64,000 nt of DNA from Vibrio gazogenes (GCF_023920225.1 NZ_CP092587.1:434001-498000), one strand, 5' to 3'. Numbered from the stretch's first letter, positions 11,828-21,737 are shown. A program made the numbers and translations. The notes: generated by a model from the sequence alone, not told the origin.

Positions 11828-12870
11828 AAATTCTCTATGGTGTTCAGGGAACCGGGAACGGCCATACGGCACGAGCCAGAGTGATGAGCCATGCACTCCG
11901 TCAATATCATGATGTAGATGTCGATTTTATTTTCAGTGGCAGAGAGCAAGATAAATATTTTTCAATGGACTGCTTTGGCAGTTATCAAACCCGTCGTGGG
12001 TTGACGTTTATGACCGAAAAGGGACGGGTCGATTATTTAAAAACCGCCAGAGAGAATCGGTTTGGTCAATTGATTTCCGATATCCGCCAGCTTGATCTCA
12101 GCGCTTATGATTTAGTGATCAGTGATTTTGAACCGATTACATCGTGGGCGGCAAAATTACAGCACAAACCCTGTATCAGTCTTAGTCATCAGAATGCTTT
12201 TCGTTATCCGGTACCGTCAAAGGGAGCCAACTGGCTTGATAAGAAGATTATTACCAATTTCGCACCTGCTGATCATTATCTTGGGTTGCACTGGTATCAC
12301 TTCGAGCATCCGATTTTACCGCCGATTATTCATACCTGCGGGGCGGCAGCAGAGAACCAACCTTTCATTTTAATCTATCTTCCATTCGAATCACTGGAAT
12401 CCATCATGGATCTGTTCTTTCGTTTCGGTCACTATCAGTTTGTCTGTTATCACCCCATGGTTGATGAAATGAAGCAGACAGAGAACATGACACTTCATCC
12501 ATTATGCCATGAGAGTTTCCAAGAGCATTTACGTTGCTGTGCCGGCGTGATTGCCAATGGTGGATTTGAACTCCCTTCTGAAGCCATGTCGTATGGCAAA
12601 AAATTACTCCTCAAACCTTTGATGGGCCAATTTGAGCAGCAGAGCAACGTGGCGACACTTGAAATACTGGGGCTCGCTTCTGCGATGGAATCGCTTGATG
12701 TTGCCGTAATTCGGCAGTGGCTCGATGAACCGAACGCAGAGCGAGTCGTTTATCCTGATGTTGCTCAAGCCATTGCTGAATGGGTGGTTCAGGGGCGTTG
12801 GGATAGTCATCAGCAACTGTGTCATTCGCTCTGGAAACAGGTTAACTTTCCTGATTATGTCATGGTGTAA
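11824..12870 (+). CDS. Glycosyltransferase of the MJ1255/VC2487 family
   Basis: This 348-residue protein resembles the MJ1255/VC2487 family, which has the GT-B fold of UDP-glycosyltransferases. The N-terminus shows the glycine-rich loop YGVQGTGNGHTARARV. The C-terminal half shows the sugar-nucleotide motif NGGFELPSEAMSYGKKLLL, as in MurG-like enzymes. The likely start is TTG at 11824, overlapping the PAP2 stop (TTGA), with GGAG upstream; the open frame to 11707 lies inside the PAP2 gene and would be a less natural start. Coupling to a lipid phosphatase suggests glycolipid or envelope sugar metabolism, but donor and acceptor are unknown. Confidence 0.82.
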   Translation: MKILYGVQGTGNGHTARARVMSHALRQYHDVDVDFIFSGREQDKYFSMDCFGSYQTRRGLTFMTEKGRVDYLKTARENRFGQLISDIRQLDLSAYDLVISDFEPITSWAAKLQHKPCISLSHQNAFRYPVPSKGANWLDKKIITNFAPADHYLGLHWYHFEHPILPPIIHTCGAAAENQPFILIYLPFESLESIMDLFFRFGHYQFVCYHPMVDEMKQTENMTLHPLCHESFQEHLRCCAGVIANGGFELPSEAMSYGKKLLLKPLMGQFEQQSNVATLEILGLASAMESLDVAVIRQWLDEPNAERVVYPDVAQAIAEWVVQGRWDSHQQLCHSLWKQVNFPDYVMV

Positions 12871-13274
12871 TACTGATGAATCATTGATCAGCGTTAATCT
12901 ATTTTACTTACCATATATGAAATGAATAGTTATAGATTTTCTGTTGCAAACCTATAACTCACGTCAATTAATTTTGTGAATACTATAAAATCAGCGATTT
13001 TATCTTTTTTGATGTTTTTTTAACGATATGATTTTTATGGTAATTTTTCAAAATGAGGTAAAATAAACTGACTTTTTATCAATCCAGTTGCCTTTTGTAC
13101 ATCAATTAAAAGATAGTGAATTACACAGCCTACTCATACGAACTATCAATAGGTTGGTCAAAATAGAATCACGTTGAGTCACTTTATCTGATGTATGTCA
13201 CTTCGCCTGACAAGAGCGTTATTCCTAGCGGGATAACGAAAGTGATGACTGAAGCAAAATAAGAGGCATTCTAA
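12871..13274. other. AT-rich region upstream of leuO
   Basis: About 400 bp without a gene, strongly A+T-rich with many short A and T tracts. In enterobacteria leuO is silenced by H-NS through AT-rich flanking DNA, and this region would suit that; no binding site is proven here. A terminator for the glycosyltransferase lies at its left side. Confidence 0.6.
12985..13010 (+). terminator. Terminator after the glycosyltransferase
   Basis: The stem ATAAAATC/GATTTTAT with a 3-nt loop is followed by CTTTTTTG, about 115 bp after the glycosyltransferase stop. The stem is AT-rich, so strength is uncertain. Confidence 0.6.
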
Positions 13275-14243
13275 ATGTTAGAAAAAAAAGAAGTTATCCA
13301 ACCAGTCGCCAGCTATCGGATGGAAAGTACGCTACGAGGCGTTGATTTGAATCTGCTCACCGTGTTTGATGCCGTGATGCAGGAACAAAATATTACTCGA
13401 GCAGCTCATAATTTAGGGATGTCTCAGCCAGCAGTAAGTAACGCTGTGGCACGCCTGAAAGTGATGTTTAATGATGAACTATTCATGCGGCAAGGACGAG
13501 GTATTCAGCCGACTCAACGTGCCCGACAGCTTTTTGGCCCGATTCGCCAAGCATTACAGTTAATTCGTAATGAACTACCGAATTCTGTTTTTACGCCTGA
13601 ATCTTCAACCAGACAGTTCAACTTAGCGATTTGTAGTCCGAATGATTTGCGCTTCGCACCGAAGATTTTCTCGTCAATTCACGATCAGGCACCTCAAGTG
13701 CAACTGCATTTGGAAGCGGACTCGAACCAACAACTTGCTGAACGGTTACGTTATCAGGAAGTCGATTTTGTCATTGACTATGCGCGTTTTGAAGAATCCG
13801 GTTTCTGTAGTACCGAAATTTTCCAAGATGAGCTGGTGATTGTTGCTTCTAAGCAACACCCTCGTATTCAAGGAGCGATTACCTCAGCACAGGTCATAGA
13901 AGAGCAACACGCGAAGCTCTCTCAGGCGCATGGTATTCGGAGTTTCAGTGAACAGGCTTACCGAGATATCGATTGCCATTCCCACTATGAGGGGACAAGC
14001 TTAAGCAATGTGCTTTATGTTGTCAGTCAGTCAGAACTGATTACCATCGCACCACGTTGGTTGGTGGAAGCGTCACCAAATAGAGAGCAACTTCAAACCA
14101 TTGCTTCACCATTTGAACGTAAACAGATCAGTGGTTACCTGAGCTGGCACGAATCGAATGAAAAAGATAAAGGACACGGTTGGCTGAGAGAACAGCTCAT
14201 GATGATTTGTGGTGAAATTGTCAGTGCTCCTGTGACACATTAA
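13275..14243 (+). CDS. leuO: LysR-family regulator LeuO
   Basis: LeuO is a global LysR-type regulator that in enteric bacteria and vibrios antagonises H-NS and responds to stress. The 322 residues contain the N-terminal helix-turn-helix (about 22-80: RGVDLNLLTVFDAVMQEQNI, then SQPAVSNAVARLK) and a periplasmic-binding-like C-terminal effector domain. AGAGG lies just upstream of the ATG. The position next to ilvIH and near the leu operon matches the conserved neighbourhood, although here two envelope-type genes separate it from leuABCD. Confidence 0.93.
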   Translation: MLEKKEVIQPVASYRMESTLRGVDLNLLTVFDAVMQEQNITRAAHNLGMSQPAVSNAVARLKVMFNDELFMRQGRGIQPTQRARQLFGPIRQALQLIRNELPNSVFTPESSTRQFNLAICSPNDLRFAPKIFSSIHDQAPQVQLHLEADSNQQLAERLRYQEVDFVIDYARFEESGFCSTEIFQDELVIVASKQHPRIQGAITSAQVIEEQHAKLSQAHGIRSFSEQAYRDIDCHSHYEGTSLSNVLYVVSQSELITIAPRWLVEASPNREQLQTIASPFERKQISGYLSWHESNEKDKGHGWLREQLMMICGEIVSAPVTH

Positions 14244-14733
14244 TCTGTGTTTCATCCTGATGTTGCCGACCCGATGAAAATAAGGGAAGGCAACGTCTGT
14301 TTTTGCCTTTCTCTTTACTCTTCCTCTTTCTTCTTCGAATTCTTCCTGATAAGCGTCGATTGGGTCGCTTACTTTATATCAACAGATTTGTTTCTTCTTT
14401 AGCATCTTGATGACTTTTGTTACATGGAATAAATATTTTATGTCTTTTTTGTTCTCAGGATTGACATGGTTATCTAACTTTAAATGTTTTTACCGTAGAG
14501 AGTTCTAAATAGGTGTCTATGTGCAACATATTCGCTAAATCGCGGTCAGAAACTGAATAGACCAATCTTTCTGAAGCGAGTAAAGTTGTTTTATCCCTTG
14601 CGGTGTTATGACCCTGCAAGGACATAGCCATTAGCGAATCGATTTCGATTAGGCTACGAATAAGCCCTAGACTATGTAACCAACCAGACTGTTGAACTGA
14701 CCTCGGGATACAGTGGCTGGTAAGGAGAATAAT
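14244..14733 (+). other. Long leader and promoter region of ilvIH
   Basis: About 490 bp separate leuO from ilvI. A weak terminator-like stem AAGGCAA/TTGCCTT (14287-14309) follows leuO. Closer to ilvI are complementary pairs: ATTCGCTAA (14530-14538) with TTAGCGAAT (14631-14639), enclosing CCTTGC (14596-14601) with GCAAGG (14616-14621). In the last 45 bp ACCAG-A-CTGT and ACAG-TGG-CTGGT can pair just before the AAGGAG site. No leader peptide or T-run hairpin was found. In E. coli ilvIH is controlled by Lrp at a long upstream region. Confidence 0.5.
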
Positions 14734-16455
14734 ATGGTAATGCTATCCGGTGCAGAGATGGTTGTTCAGTCTCTGATCGAAGAAGGTGTCGAGCAAATTT
14801 TTGGTTACCCCGGTGGATCCGTGCTTGATATCTATGATGCCCTTCATGAAAAAACCGACCAAATCAAACATGTGCTCGTTCGTCATGAACAAGCGGCCAC
14901 ACATATGGCTGACGGTTACGCACGCTCGACCGGTAAACCGGGTGTCGTGCTGGTTTGCTCCGGCCCAGGTGCAACCAATACCGTAACCGGTATTGCGACA
15001 GCTTATATGGATTCTATTCCAATGATTGTCATATCAGGCAATGTCCCCAACAGTCTGATTGGTAATGATGCATTTCAGGAATGTGACATCGTTGGGGTTT
15101 CCCGGCCAATTGTGAAACATAGCTTTTTGGTCAAAAAAGCTGAAGATATTCCCGAAACAATTAAAAAAGCATTCTATATTGCTTCGACCGGTCGTCCTGG
15201 CCCTGTGGTCATTGATTTACCGAAGGATGTTATGAATCCTCAGGTTAAATTGCCTTATCAATATCCGAAAACCATCAAGATGCGCTCTTATAATCCGACA
15301 ACCAGCGGACATAAAGGGCAGATCAAGAAAGCACTCAAAGCGCTGTTAGATGCGAAAAAGCCAGTTTTATATGTTGGTGGTGGTGCGGTTATTTCTGAGG
15401 CGGATAAGCAGATTCTTCAATTAGCGGAAACCTTGAATTTGCCTGTGGTCAGTACCCTGATGGGATTAGGCGCTTTCCCCGGCACTCACGCAAATGCGCT
15501 GGGAATGTTGGGAATGCATGGGGTTTATGAAGCCAATATGGCGATGCATCATGCCGATTTGATTTTTGGTATCGGTGTCCGGTTTGATGACCGAACTACG
15601 AATAATCTGGAAAAATATTGTCCTCATGCCAAGATCATGCACATTGATATTGACCCGTCTTCAATCTCAAAGAACGTACCGGCGGATTTACCCATCGTCG
15701 GCTCAGCAGAAAAAGTTTTGGAAACGATGCTGAAGTTGCTGGTTGAGCAAGGGGGCTCGAATGATGCCAACGCGTTGGAACAATGGTGGAAAGAGATTCA
15801 GGTTTGGCGGGAGCGTCAGTGTCTTGCTTATCAGAAATCCAGTGAGCGGATTAAACCGCAACAAGTGATCGAAACGCTCCATCGATTGACCGAAGGGAAT
15901 GCCTATGTTGCTTCTGATGTCGGGCAACATCAAATGTTTGCGGCTCTTTATTACCCGTTTAACAAGCCACGTCGCTGGATCAATTCTGGTGGCCTTGGCA
16001 CGATGGGATTTGGTTTACCTGCCGGGATGGGCGTCAAATTCTCTCATCCGGAAGAGGAAGTCGTTGTGGTGACCGGAGACGGCAGTATTCAGATGAATAT
16101 TCAAGAGCTGTCAACTGCACTGCAATATGATATTCCGGTCAAGATCATCAACTTGAACAACCGTTTCTTGGGGATGGTCAAACAGTGGCAAGATATTATT
16201 TATCAGGGACGTCACTCGAATTCATATATGAGTTCTGTGCCGGACTTTGCTGCAATCGCAGAAGCTTATGGGCACGTCGGTATCCGCATCTCAACACCGG
16301 ATGAATTAGAAGCCGGATTGAAGAAAGCACTGGATATGAAAGATCGTCTGGTGTTTGTGGATATCAATGTCGATGAAACAGAGCACGTTTATCCGATGCA
16401 GATTAAAGGCGAAGGGATGGACAAAATGTGGTTGAGCAAAACGGAGAGAACCTGA
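14734..16455 (+). CDS. ilvI: Acetolactate synthase III large subunit
   Basis: IlvI is the ThDP- and FAD-dependent catalytic subunit that makes acetolactate or acetohydroxybutyrate for branched-chain amino acids. The 573 residues match the family length. Visible are the catalytic glutamate Glu52 ([15 protein letters not shown]), the FAD-region GVRFDDRTT and the ThDP motif [10 protein letters not shown] ending in NLNN. The start at 14734 is chosen because AAGGAG lies 6 nt upstream and because the N-terminus MVMLSGAEM aligns with E. coli IlvI. It overlaps ilvH by one base (TGATG). Confidence 0.97.
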   Translation: MVMLSGAEMVVQSLIEEGVEQIFGYPGGSVLDIYDALHEKTDQIKHVLVRHEQAATHMADGYARSTGKPGVVLVCSGPGATNTVTGIATAYMDSIPMIVISGNVPNSLIGNDAFQECDIVGVSRPIVKHSFLVKKAEDIPETIKKAFYIASTGRPGPVVIDLPKDVMNPQVKLPYQYPKTIKMRSYNPTTSGHKGQIKKALKALLDAKKPVLYVGGGAVISEADKQILQLAETLNLPVVSTLMGLGAFPGTHANALGMLGMHGVYEANMAMHHADLIFGIGVRFDDRTTNNLEKYCPHAKIMHIDIDPSSISKNVPADLPIVGSAEKVLETMLKLLVEQGGSNDANALEQWWKEIQVWRERQCLAYQKSSERIKPQQVIETLHRLTEGNAYVASDVGQHQMFAALYYPFNKPRRWINSGGLGTMGFGLPAGMGVKFSHPEEEVVVVTGDGSIQMNIQELSTALQYDIPVKIINLNNRFLGMVKQWQDIIYQGRHSNSYMSSVPDFAAIAEAYGHVGIRISTPDELEAGLKKALDMKDRLVFVDINVDETEHVYPMQIKGEGMDKMWLSKTERT

Positions 16456-16949
16456 TGAGACACATTATTTCAGTATTAATGGAGAACCAACCCGGTGCTT
16501 TGTCTCGTGTGGTCGGATTGTTCTCCCAGCGTGGTTTCAATATTGAAACGTTGAATGTATCCCCGACTGACGATGAGACGTTATCTCGTCTTAACATCAC
16601 GACTAAAACCAATGCGATGGAGCTGGAACAGATTCAGAAGCAGCTGCATAAATTGATTGATGTATTGAAAGTTCAAGAAGTGTCGGAGTTTGAACATATA
16701 GAGCGGGAATTGATGTTGGTGAAAGTGAGAGCCAGTGGTGCAGCCCGGGCTGAGGTGCAACGGACGGCGGATATTTTCAGAGGCCAAATTGTCGATGTTA
16801 CCAGCAGTCAGTATACAGTTCAGATGGCCGGGACAACCGATAAACTAGATGCGTTTATTGAGGCTATCTCAGAAGTGACAGAAGTGCTAGAGGTTGCTCG
16901 CAGTGGCATCGTGGGTATCGCCCGCCGTGAACGTGCTCTGCGTGCGTAA
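16455..16949 (+). CDS. ilvH: Acetolactate synthase III regulatory subunit
   Basis: IlvH is the small subunit that binds IlvI, stimulates it and confers valine feedback inhibition. The 164-residue protein begins [20 protein letters not shown], the first strand and helix of its N-terminal ACT domain (about 1-75); the C-terminal domain occupies about 80-160. The ATG at 16455 sits on the ilvI stop codon, the usual coupled arrangement; an upstream in-frame ATG within ilvI is less likely. Confidence 0.97.
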   Translation: MRHIISVLMENQPGALSRVVGLFSQRGFNIETLNVSPTDDETLSRLNITTKTNAMELEQIQKQLHKLIDVLKVQEVSEFEHIERELMLVKVRASGAARAEVQRTADIFRGQIVDVTSSQYTVQMAGTTDKLDAFIEAISEVTEVLEVARSGIVGIARRERALRA

Positions 16950-16978
16950 TATCATCGTCTGTCATGGCAAAACACAAT

Positions 16979-17005
16979 AAAAAACCGGTATCAGCCGGTT
17001 TTTTA
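16979..17005. terminator. Bidirectional terminator between ilvH and the MocR gene
   Basis: AAAAAACCGG, a 6-nt loop and CCGGTTTTTT form a symmetrical hairpin with T-runs in both directions. It serves ilvIH on the plus strand and the convergent regulator gene on the minus strand. Confidence 0.9.
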
Positions 17006-17008
17006 TTG

Positions 17009-18802
17009 TTATCCCATTTGACTGGATATGAGCTGCGCTTCGCCAATAAAGTAGCCATCTTCATCAAATCGTTTCACTTCCCCGTTCTCGACAACGATGG
17101 TGATTTTTCGGATATCTGAAAACTGCCAGTTACGCCATTGGTAAACAAACTGATCGTGTTCAACCCACCAATAGCCCTCATCCATGTCATTAGGACGATC
17201 AGAGATCCCCGTCATTTTGCCGTCAGCCTGAAAGGTGATTCGGTACGGAATATTAAAACAGTCTTTAGTTAAGAGGGTTTGATTTTTCAACAGATGACGA
17301 ATCGCTTTGCTATGGAGTGGCGGTTGCTGACATTCCTCAAGGGTTTCGATCGGCATAACCTGTTTGGCGATTTGGGAAAGGAGCGCAATCCCTTCCCGGA
17401 TCTGTTCTGTCCCGATGGATTGGAAGCACAGCCGAAAGCTATTGGTCCGCTCATCGCAGTAATAGTATTTGGCGCCATTATTGATCAAAATACCATGCTG
17501 TTCAGCCAGTTGTTCAAACCTTTTAGCATCGAATCCCTGTTTATAGTCGATCCAGAAAGCCGTCCCTGCCAACGACGGTGTCACACCTGATTGTGGGAAA
17601 TAGTAATTCAGCGCCTTTTCCATCGTCAGCCATTTTTGCCGATAACGTTTGAGCATTTTTTGAGCCAGTGCATCGTAATATCCGAGGCTGAGAAACAAGG
17701 CAAGGGTTTGACAGTTGTTCTTCGGCGGTAAGCTATGTGTTCTGAACTGAAGGGCTTTGATCTGTGAAATCAGGGGAGCGGGGGCCACGATATATCCGAG
17801 TCGCAACCCCGGAGCAATTGTCGAAGAAAAACTGGAGATATAAATAATACGCTCACTGGATGATTCACTTTTCAGTGGTGGGCAGGTGTCTTCAATGAAA
17901 TTGATATCATGTTCAAAATCATCTTCAATGATCAAGAAGTCATGCTCTTCAGCCAACGTAAGGAGTTTCCTACGCCGACTGGCAGACAGGCGTACTGTGG
18001 TCGGAAATTGATTGCTTGGGGTGGTATAAACCAGTTGGCAGCCGGTAAGTCGTTCATCAATCACCATTCCTTCTTGATCCACATTGATCGGCACAATCTC
18101 AGCACGTCTGGCCTGAAACTGGTGCAATGCCTCGGGATAACCGGGATTCTCAACTGCAATTGAGGAATCGGCCGAGATGAGCAGTTTTGACAAATAATAG
18201 AGGCTGTTCTGGCATCCGAGAGTAATGGCGATATTATCTCGATTGACAAATATGCCACGCTTGGTCAATACGCGGGTGCGGATCTGTTCAATCAGATCAT
18301 CATAGTCTGAGTCATTTGATGTCCAAGTGCGATGATTGATGCGATTGAGTGACTGAATACTGCATTTGCGCCATTCAGACACCGGGAATAAGTCCTCATC
18401 AACAACGCCACTGACAAAGAGATAAGGATAATTTTTGAGATCTTTGGCTTCGCGTTCCGAAACACTGTTTTCAGCGTTCAGATAGCGACTCCAATCGAGC
18501 TGAGTTGATTGTTCTTGTGGTGTTGCTGAAGCGAGCTGGGTAACGGAAATATCCAGCGTGGGATTGACAAAATAGCCTTTGCGTTCAATGGAGACGAGGA
18601 TCCCTTCTTCGGTCAACTGCTCGTATACGCGCAAAATCGTGTTTCTGGAAACATGAAGATCTTTGGCTAACTTACGTGAAGAGGCAAGGGGAGATTGCTT
18701 TGGAATGAAGCCATCGAAGATTGCTTTGGCAAGGCTGCTTTTGATTTGATCTTGCAGTGTTTTTGAATCCTGCGGATCAAGGTGGATATACTGGCTTAGC
18801 AT
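17009..18802 (-). CDS. MocR/GabR-type regulator lacking the PLP lysine, with extra C-terminal domain
   Basis: This is a GntR-family winged helix (about 1-75, with VSRNTILRVYEQLTEEGIL) fused to a class I aminotransferase-like domain (about 125-480), the MocR/GabR plan. Recognisable parts are ENPGYPEALHQF, YTTPSNQFPTTVRLSASRRR, EDDFEHDINF and SSTIAPGLRLGY. In MocR proteins the last motif normally reads SKTLAPGLRLGY and its Lys forms the Schiff base with PLP; here Ser327 stands in its place. At 597 residues it is about 110 longer than typical members. The extension (about 488-597, containing EGYWWVEHDQFVYQWRNW) is unassigned. It lies 125 bp downstream of gabT and is probably cotranscribed with gabDT, which it may regulate. 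Confidence 0.85.
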   Translation of the reverse strand: MLSQYIHLDPQDSKTLQDQIKSSLAKAIFDGFIPKQSPLASSRKLAKDLHVSRNTILRVYEQLTEEGILVSIERKGYFVNPTLDISVTQLASATPQEQSTQLDWSRYLNAENSVSEREAKDLKNYPYLFVSGVVDEDLFPVSEWRKCSIQSLNRINHRTWTSNDSDYDDLIEQIRTRVLTKRGIFVNRDNIAITLGCQNSLYYLSKLLISADSSIAVENPGYPEALHQFQARRAEIVPINVDQEGMVIDERLTGCQLVYTTPSNQFPTTVRLSASRRRKLLTLAEEHDFLIIEDDFEHDINFIEDTCPPLKSESSSERIIYISSFSSTIAPGLRLGYIVAPAPLISQIKALQFRTHSLPPKNNCQTLALFLSLGYYDALAQKMLKRYRQKWLTMEKALNYYFPQSGVTPSLAGTAFWIDYKQGFDAKRFEQLAEQHGILINNGAKYYYCDERTNSFRLCFQSIGTEQIREGIALLSQIAKQVMPIETLEECQQPPLHSKAIRHLLKNQTLLTKDCFNIPYRITFQADGKMTGISDRPNDMDEGYWWVEHDQFVYQWRNWQFSDIRKITIVVENGEVKRFDEDGYFIGEAQLISSQMG

Positions 18803-18927
18803 ACGGCTCCTACAACTGTTTCTTGTGCCGCTGACGAATCCGAGTGAGGCAACGAAGATACGACCATGAAAAGCGACCGTATCTTCGTTGGATGTACTTT
18901 TATCTGAATGTACTTCTCTGAATATAA

Positions 18928-20205
18928 TTAGTGAGCGAGCAACGCTTGTAATTCTGCTTTGATGATTTCAATACCTTTGACGATCAGTTCCGGCTCAATC
19001 GTCAATGGTGGTAGGAAGCGAATCACATTTCCTTTTACCCCACAAGATAACAAAATCACACCGGCATGGTTACTTTTTACCACAAGCTGTTTGGTTAAAT
19101 CAGCAAGAGGTGCACCATTGTCGGGATCATTGAATTCGATGGCAATCATGGCCCCGACTTGACGGATGTCACCAATTTGAGGAATCTCTTTTTGCAATTC
19201 GGTCAATTGTTCCTTAAATTGCAAGCCAATATGTTGCGCTCTTTCACAGAGATTTTCTTTTTCAATGATATCGAGCACTTCTAACGCAGCAACACAAGCG
19301 AGCGGTGATCCTGCATAAGTCCCACCGACGCCTCCGGGATTGGCAGCATCCATAATTTCTGCTTTACCGACAACACCGGACAATGGGAATCCCCCGGCAA
19401 TACCTTTAGCCATCGTGAACAGATCTGCTTCAATGCCGAGGTATTCTGTCGCAAACATTTTGCCGGTTCGGGCAAATCCGGTCTGAATTTCGTCACAGAT
19501 TAAAACAATACCGTGTTTATCACATATTTCGCGGATTTTCTGTGCCCAAGATGCAGGTGCCTGATAGAACCCGCCTTCTCCCTGAATCGGCTCGAAAATG
19601 ATTGCCGCGATACGGCTCGGCTCGATATCACAAGCGAATAAATCGTCCAAAGCACTCAGGCTTTGCGCTTCAGTGACGCCATGATAGTCATTCGGGAATG
19701 GCAGGTGATAGATTTCGTTTGGAAACGGCCCAAAACCAGTTTTGTAGGGCGCGACTTTTCCGGTAAGTCCCATACACATGTTTGTCCGACCATGGAAGCC
19801 GCCTTTAAAGGCTATGACGCCCGAACGGCCGGTATGTGCCCGCGCAATTTTCACCGCATTTTCTACCGCTTCAGCACCGGTGGTCACGAATGCCGCTTTT
19901 TTCTCAAAATTTCCCGGTGTTTTTGCCACGATTTTTTCAGCCAGTTCAACAAAGCTCGCATAAGGCGTGACCATTGAACAGGTATGACTGAAGTTGTCTA
20001 ACTGCTTTTTAACGGCTTCAATAATCTGCGGATGAGAATGGCCGGTATTATTCACGGCAATCCCTGCGGCAAAGTCGATATACGTTTTGCCTTCAATATC
20101 TGTGATGAGCGCATTTTTAGCATTTGCCGCGTAAATCGGCGCCAGGTTAGCCATCCCTTTTGCAACGACTTTTTCCTTACGGGCTTGCCATTCCATATTT
20201 GTCAT
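18928..20205 (-). CDS. gabT: 4-aminobutyrate aminotransferase
   Basis: This class III aminotransferase most likely moves the amino group of GABA to 2-oxoglutarate, giving succinate semialdehyde. The 425 residues carry the PLP lysine Lys267 (FTMAKGIAGGFPLSG), the preceding Asp238 (CDEIQTGF) and GAEAVENAVKIAR. AAGGAAT precedes the ATG. Only 43 bp separate it from gabD, the next enzyme of the pathway, so GABA is a better guess than other omega-amino acids such as 5-aminovalerate, though those cannot be excluded. Confidence 0.93.
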   Translation of the reverse strand: MTNMEWQARKEKVVAKGMANLAPIYAANAKNALITDIEGKTYIDFAAGIAVNNTGHSHPQIIEAVKKQLDNFSHTCSMVTPYASFVELAEKIVAKTPGNFEKKAAFVTTGAEAVENAVKIARAHTGRSGVIAFKGGFHGRTNMCMGLTGKVAPYKTGFGPFPNEIYHLPFPNDYHGVTEAQSLSALDDLFACDIEPSRIAAIIFEPIQGEGGFYQAPASWAQKIREICDKHGIVLICDEIQTGFARTGKMFATEYLGIEADLFTMAKGIAGGFPLSGVVGKAEIMDAANPGGVGGTYAGSPLACVAALEVLDIIEKENLCERAQHIGLQFKEQLTELQKEIPQIGDIRQVGAMIAIEFNDPDNGAPLADLTKQLVVKSNHAGVILLSCGVKGNVIRFLPPLTIEPELIVKGIEIIKAELQALLAH

Positions 20206-20248
20206 GAGTTTTATTCCTTCACATTCAAACAGTAGTTATTGTGAGATG

Positions 20249-21679
20249 TCAGAAGCCACCAAAGCAGAGATATTTAACATTGAGATATTCATCAATCCCT
20301 TGTTTGGCACCCTCCCGGCCAAAGCCGGATTGTTTTACACCACCGAATGGCGCGACTTCATTGGAGATAATGCCTTCATTAATCCCAACCATGCCGTATT
20401 CAAGCTGCTCGGCAATACGAAATGCGCGATTCAGCGTATTGGTGTAGAAGTAACTGGCTAATCCGTAAATCGTATCGTTGGCTTTTTCGACCAGGTCATC
20501 ATCATTGGTAAAGCGAACAATTGGAGCGACCGGACCGAATAATTCGGTATGGACAATCTCCATGTCTTGAGTGACTTCAGTCAGAATGGTCGGTTCAACG
20601 AAGAGACCGTCCAAAGAGCGGCCGCCAAATGCGATTTTTGCGCCTTGTTCGACGGCTGTATTGATATAGCCCAATACGCTGTTTTTCGCTTTCATATCGA
20701 TCAGCGGACCGATAACGACACCGGGTTCCACGCCATTACCGACTTTCAGGTTTGCCACGGCTTTGGCAAATTTTTCAACGAATTGATCGTAAACGCTGTC
20801 CTGAACATAGAAGCGGTTTGCACACACACAGGTCTGTCCGGCATTACGGAATTTTGAGGCGATGGCACCTTTGACCGCTTCATCGATATCTGCATCATCA
20901 AAGACGATAAACGGTGCGTTGCCGCCTAATTCCATTGAGGTACGCTTGATGGTTTCTGCACACTGTTTGATCAGGTGACTACCCACTTGAGTCGAGCCTG
21001 TGAAAGACAACTTCTTAATATCATCATGACTACAGAAAATATCACCAACAGCCACTGAAGAGTGGTTGTTCACCACAATTAAGAGCTCTTTTGGCAATCC
21101 TGCTGCGTACGCTAGTTCTGCAATGGCATAGGCAGAAAGCGGGGTTTGGTTGGCGGGTTTGACGATAAAACTACACCCAGCCGCCAGCGCGGGGGCTGCC
21201 TTACGAGTGATCATTGCGATGGGGAAATTCCAAGGGGTGATCGCCGCAGCGACACCAACCGGCTGTTTAATGGTCATTAAACGTTTGTTCGACGTCGGTG
21301 CCGGAATTGTATCACCGTAGGTGCGTTTTCCTTCTTCTGCAAACCACTGAATGAAAGATGCACCGTACATGACTTCGCCTTTGGCTTCCGCCAAGGGTTT
21401 CCCTTGTTCGAGCGTCATAATTCTGGCGAGATCATCACTGTTTTCAACCACAAGATCATACCAGCGCTTTAAAATTGCTGATCGTTCTGCGGCTGAACGC
21501 TGCTGCCAAGCTTGTTGAGCCTGCTTTGATTGCTCAATCAAAGTAAGGATATCCGTTGTTTGAACCGAAGGAATGTAAGTCAGCGTTTCATCGGTTGCCG
21601 GATTGAGGACTGCAATCGCATCTTCACTGAAAGGACACGTTGCCTTGAGTAAGTTTTTGTTAACAATTTGGTCCATCAT
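20249..21679 (-). CDS. gabD: Succinate-semialdehyde dehydrogenase
   Basis: GabD oxidises succinate semialdehyde to succinate, feeding GABA carbon into the TCA cycle. The 476-residue aldehyde dehydrogenase shows the oxyanion Asn151 (TPWNFPIAM), the general base Glu250 (MELGGNAPFIVF) and the nucleophile Cys284 (NAGQTCVCANRF). It is the first gene of the minus-strand gabD-gabT-regulator unit, and its promoter region is shared with the divergent TRAP transporter. A second ATG follows the first directly, so the start is uncertain by one codon. Confidence 0.94.
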   Translation of the reverse strand: MMDQIVNKNLLKATCPFSEDAIAVLNPATDETLTYIPSVQTTDILTLIEQSKQAQQAWQQRSAAERSAILKRWYDLVVENSDDLARIMTLEQGKPLAEAKGEVMYGASFIQWFAEEGKRTYGDTIPAPTSNKRLMTIKQPVGVAAAITPWNFPIAMITRKAAPALAAGCSFIVKPANQTPLSAYAIAELAYAAGLPKELLIVVNNHSSVAVGDIFCSHDDIKKLSFTGSTQVGSHLIKQCAETIKRTSMELGGNAPFIVFDDADIDEAVKGAIASKFRNAGQTCVCANRFYVQDSVYDQFVEKFAKAVANLKVGNGVEPGVVIGPLIDMKAKNSVLGYINTAVEQGAKIAFGGRSLDGLFVEPTILTEVTQDMEIVHTELFGPVAPIVRFTNDDDLVEKANDTIYGLASYFYTNTLNRAFRIAEQLEYGMVGINEGIISNEVAPFGGVKQSGFGREGAKQGIDEYLNVKYLCFGGF

Positions 21680-21737
21680 TGTGTCTCTTTTGTTAGCTGT
21701 AAGGGGAATGGTAGATCTAAAAATGACACCACCCGAA

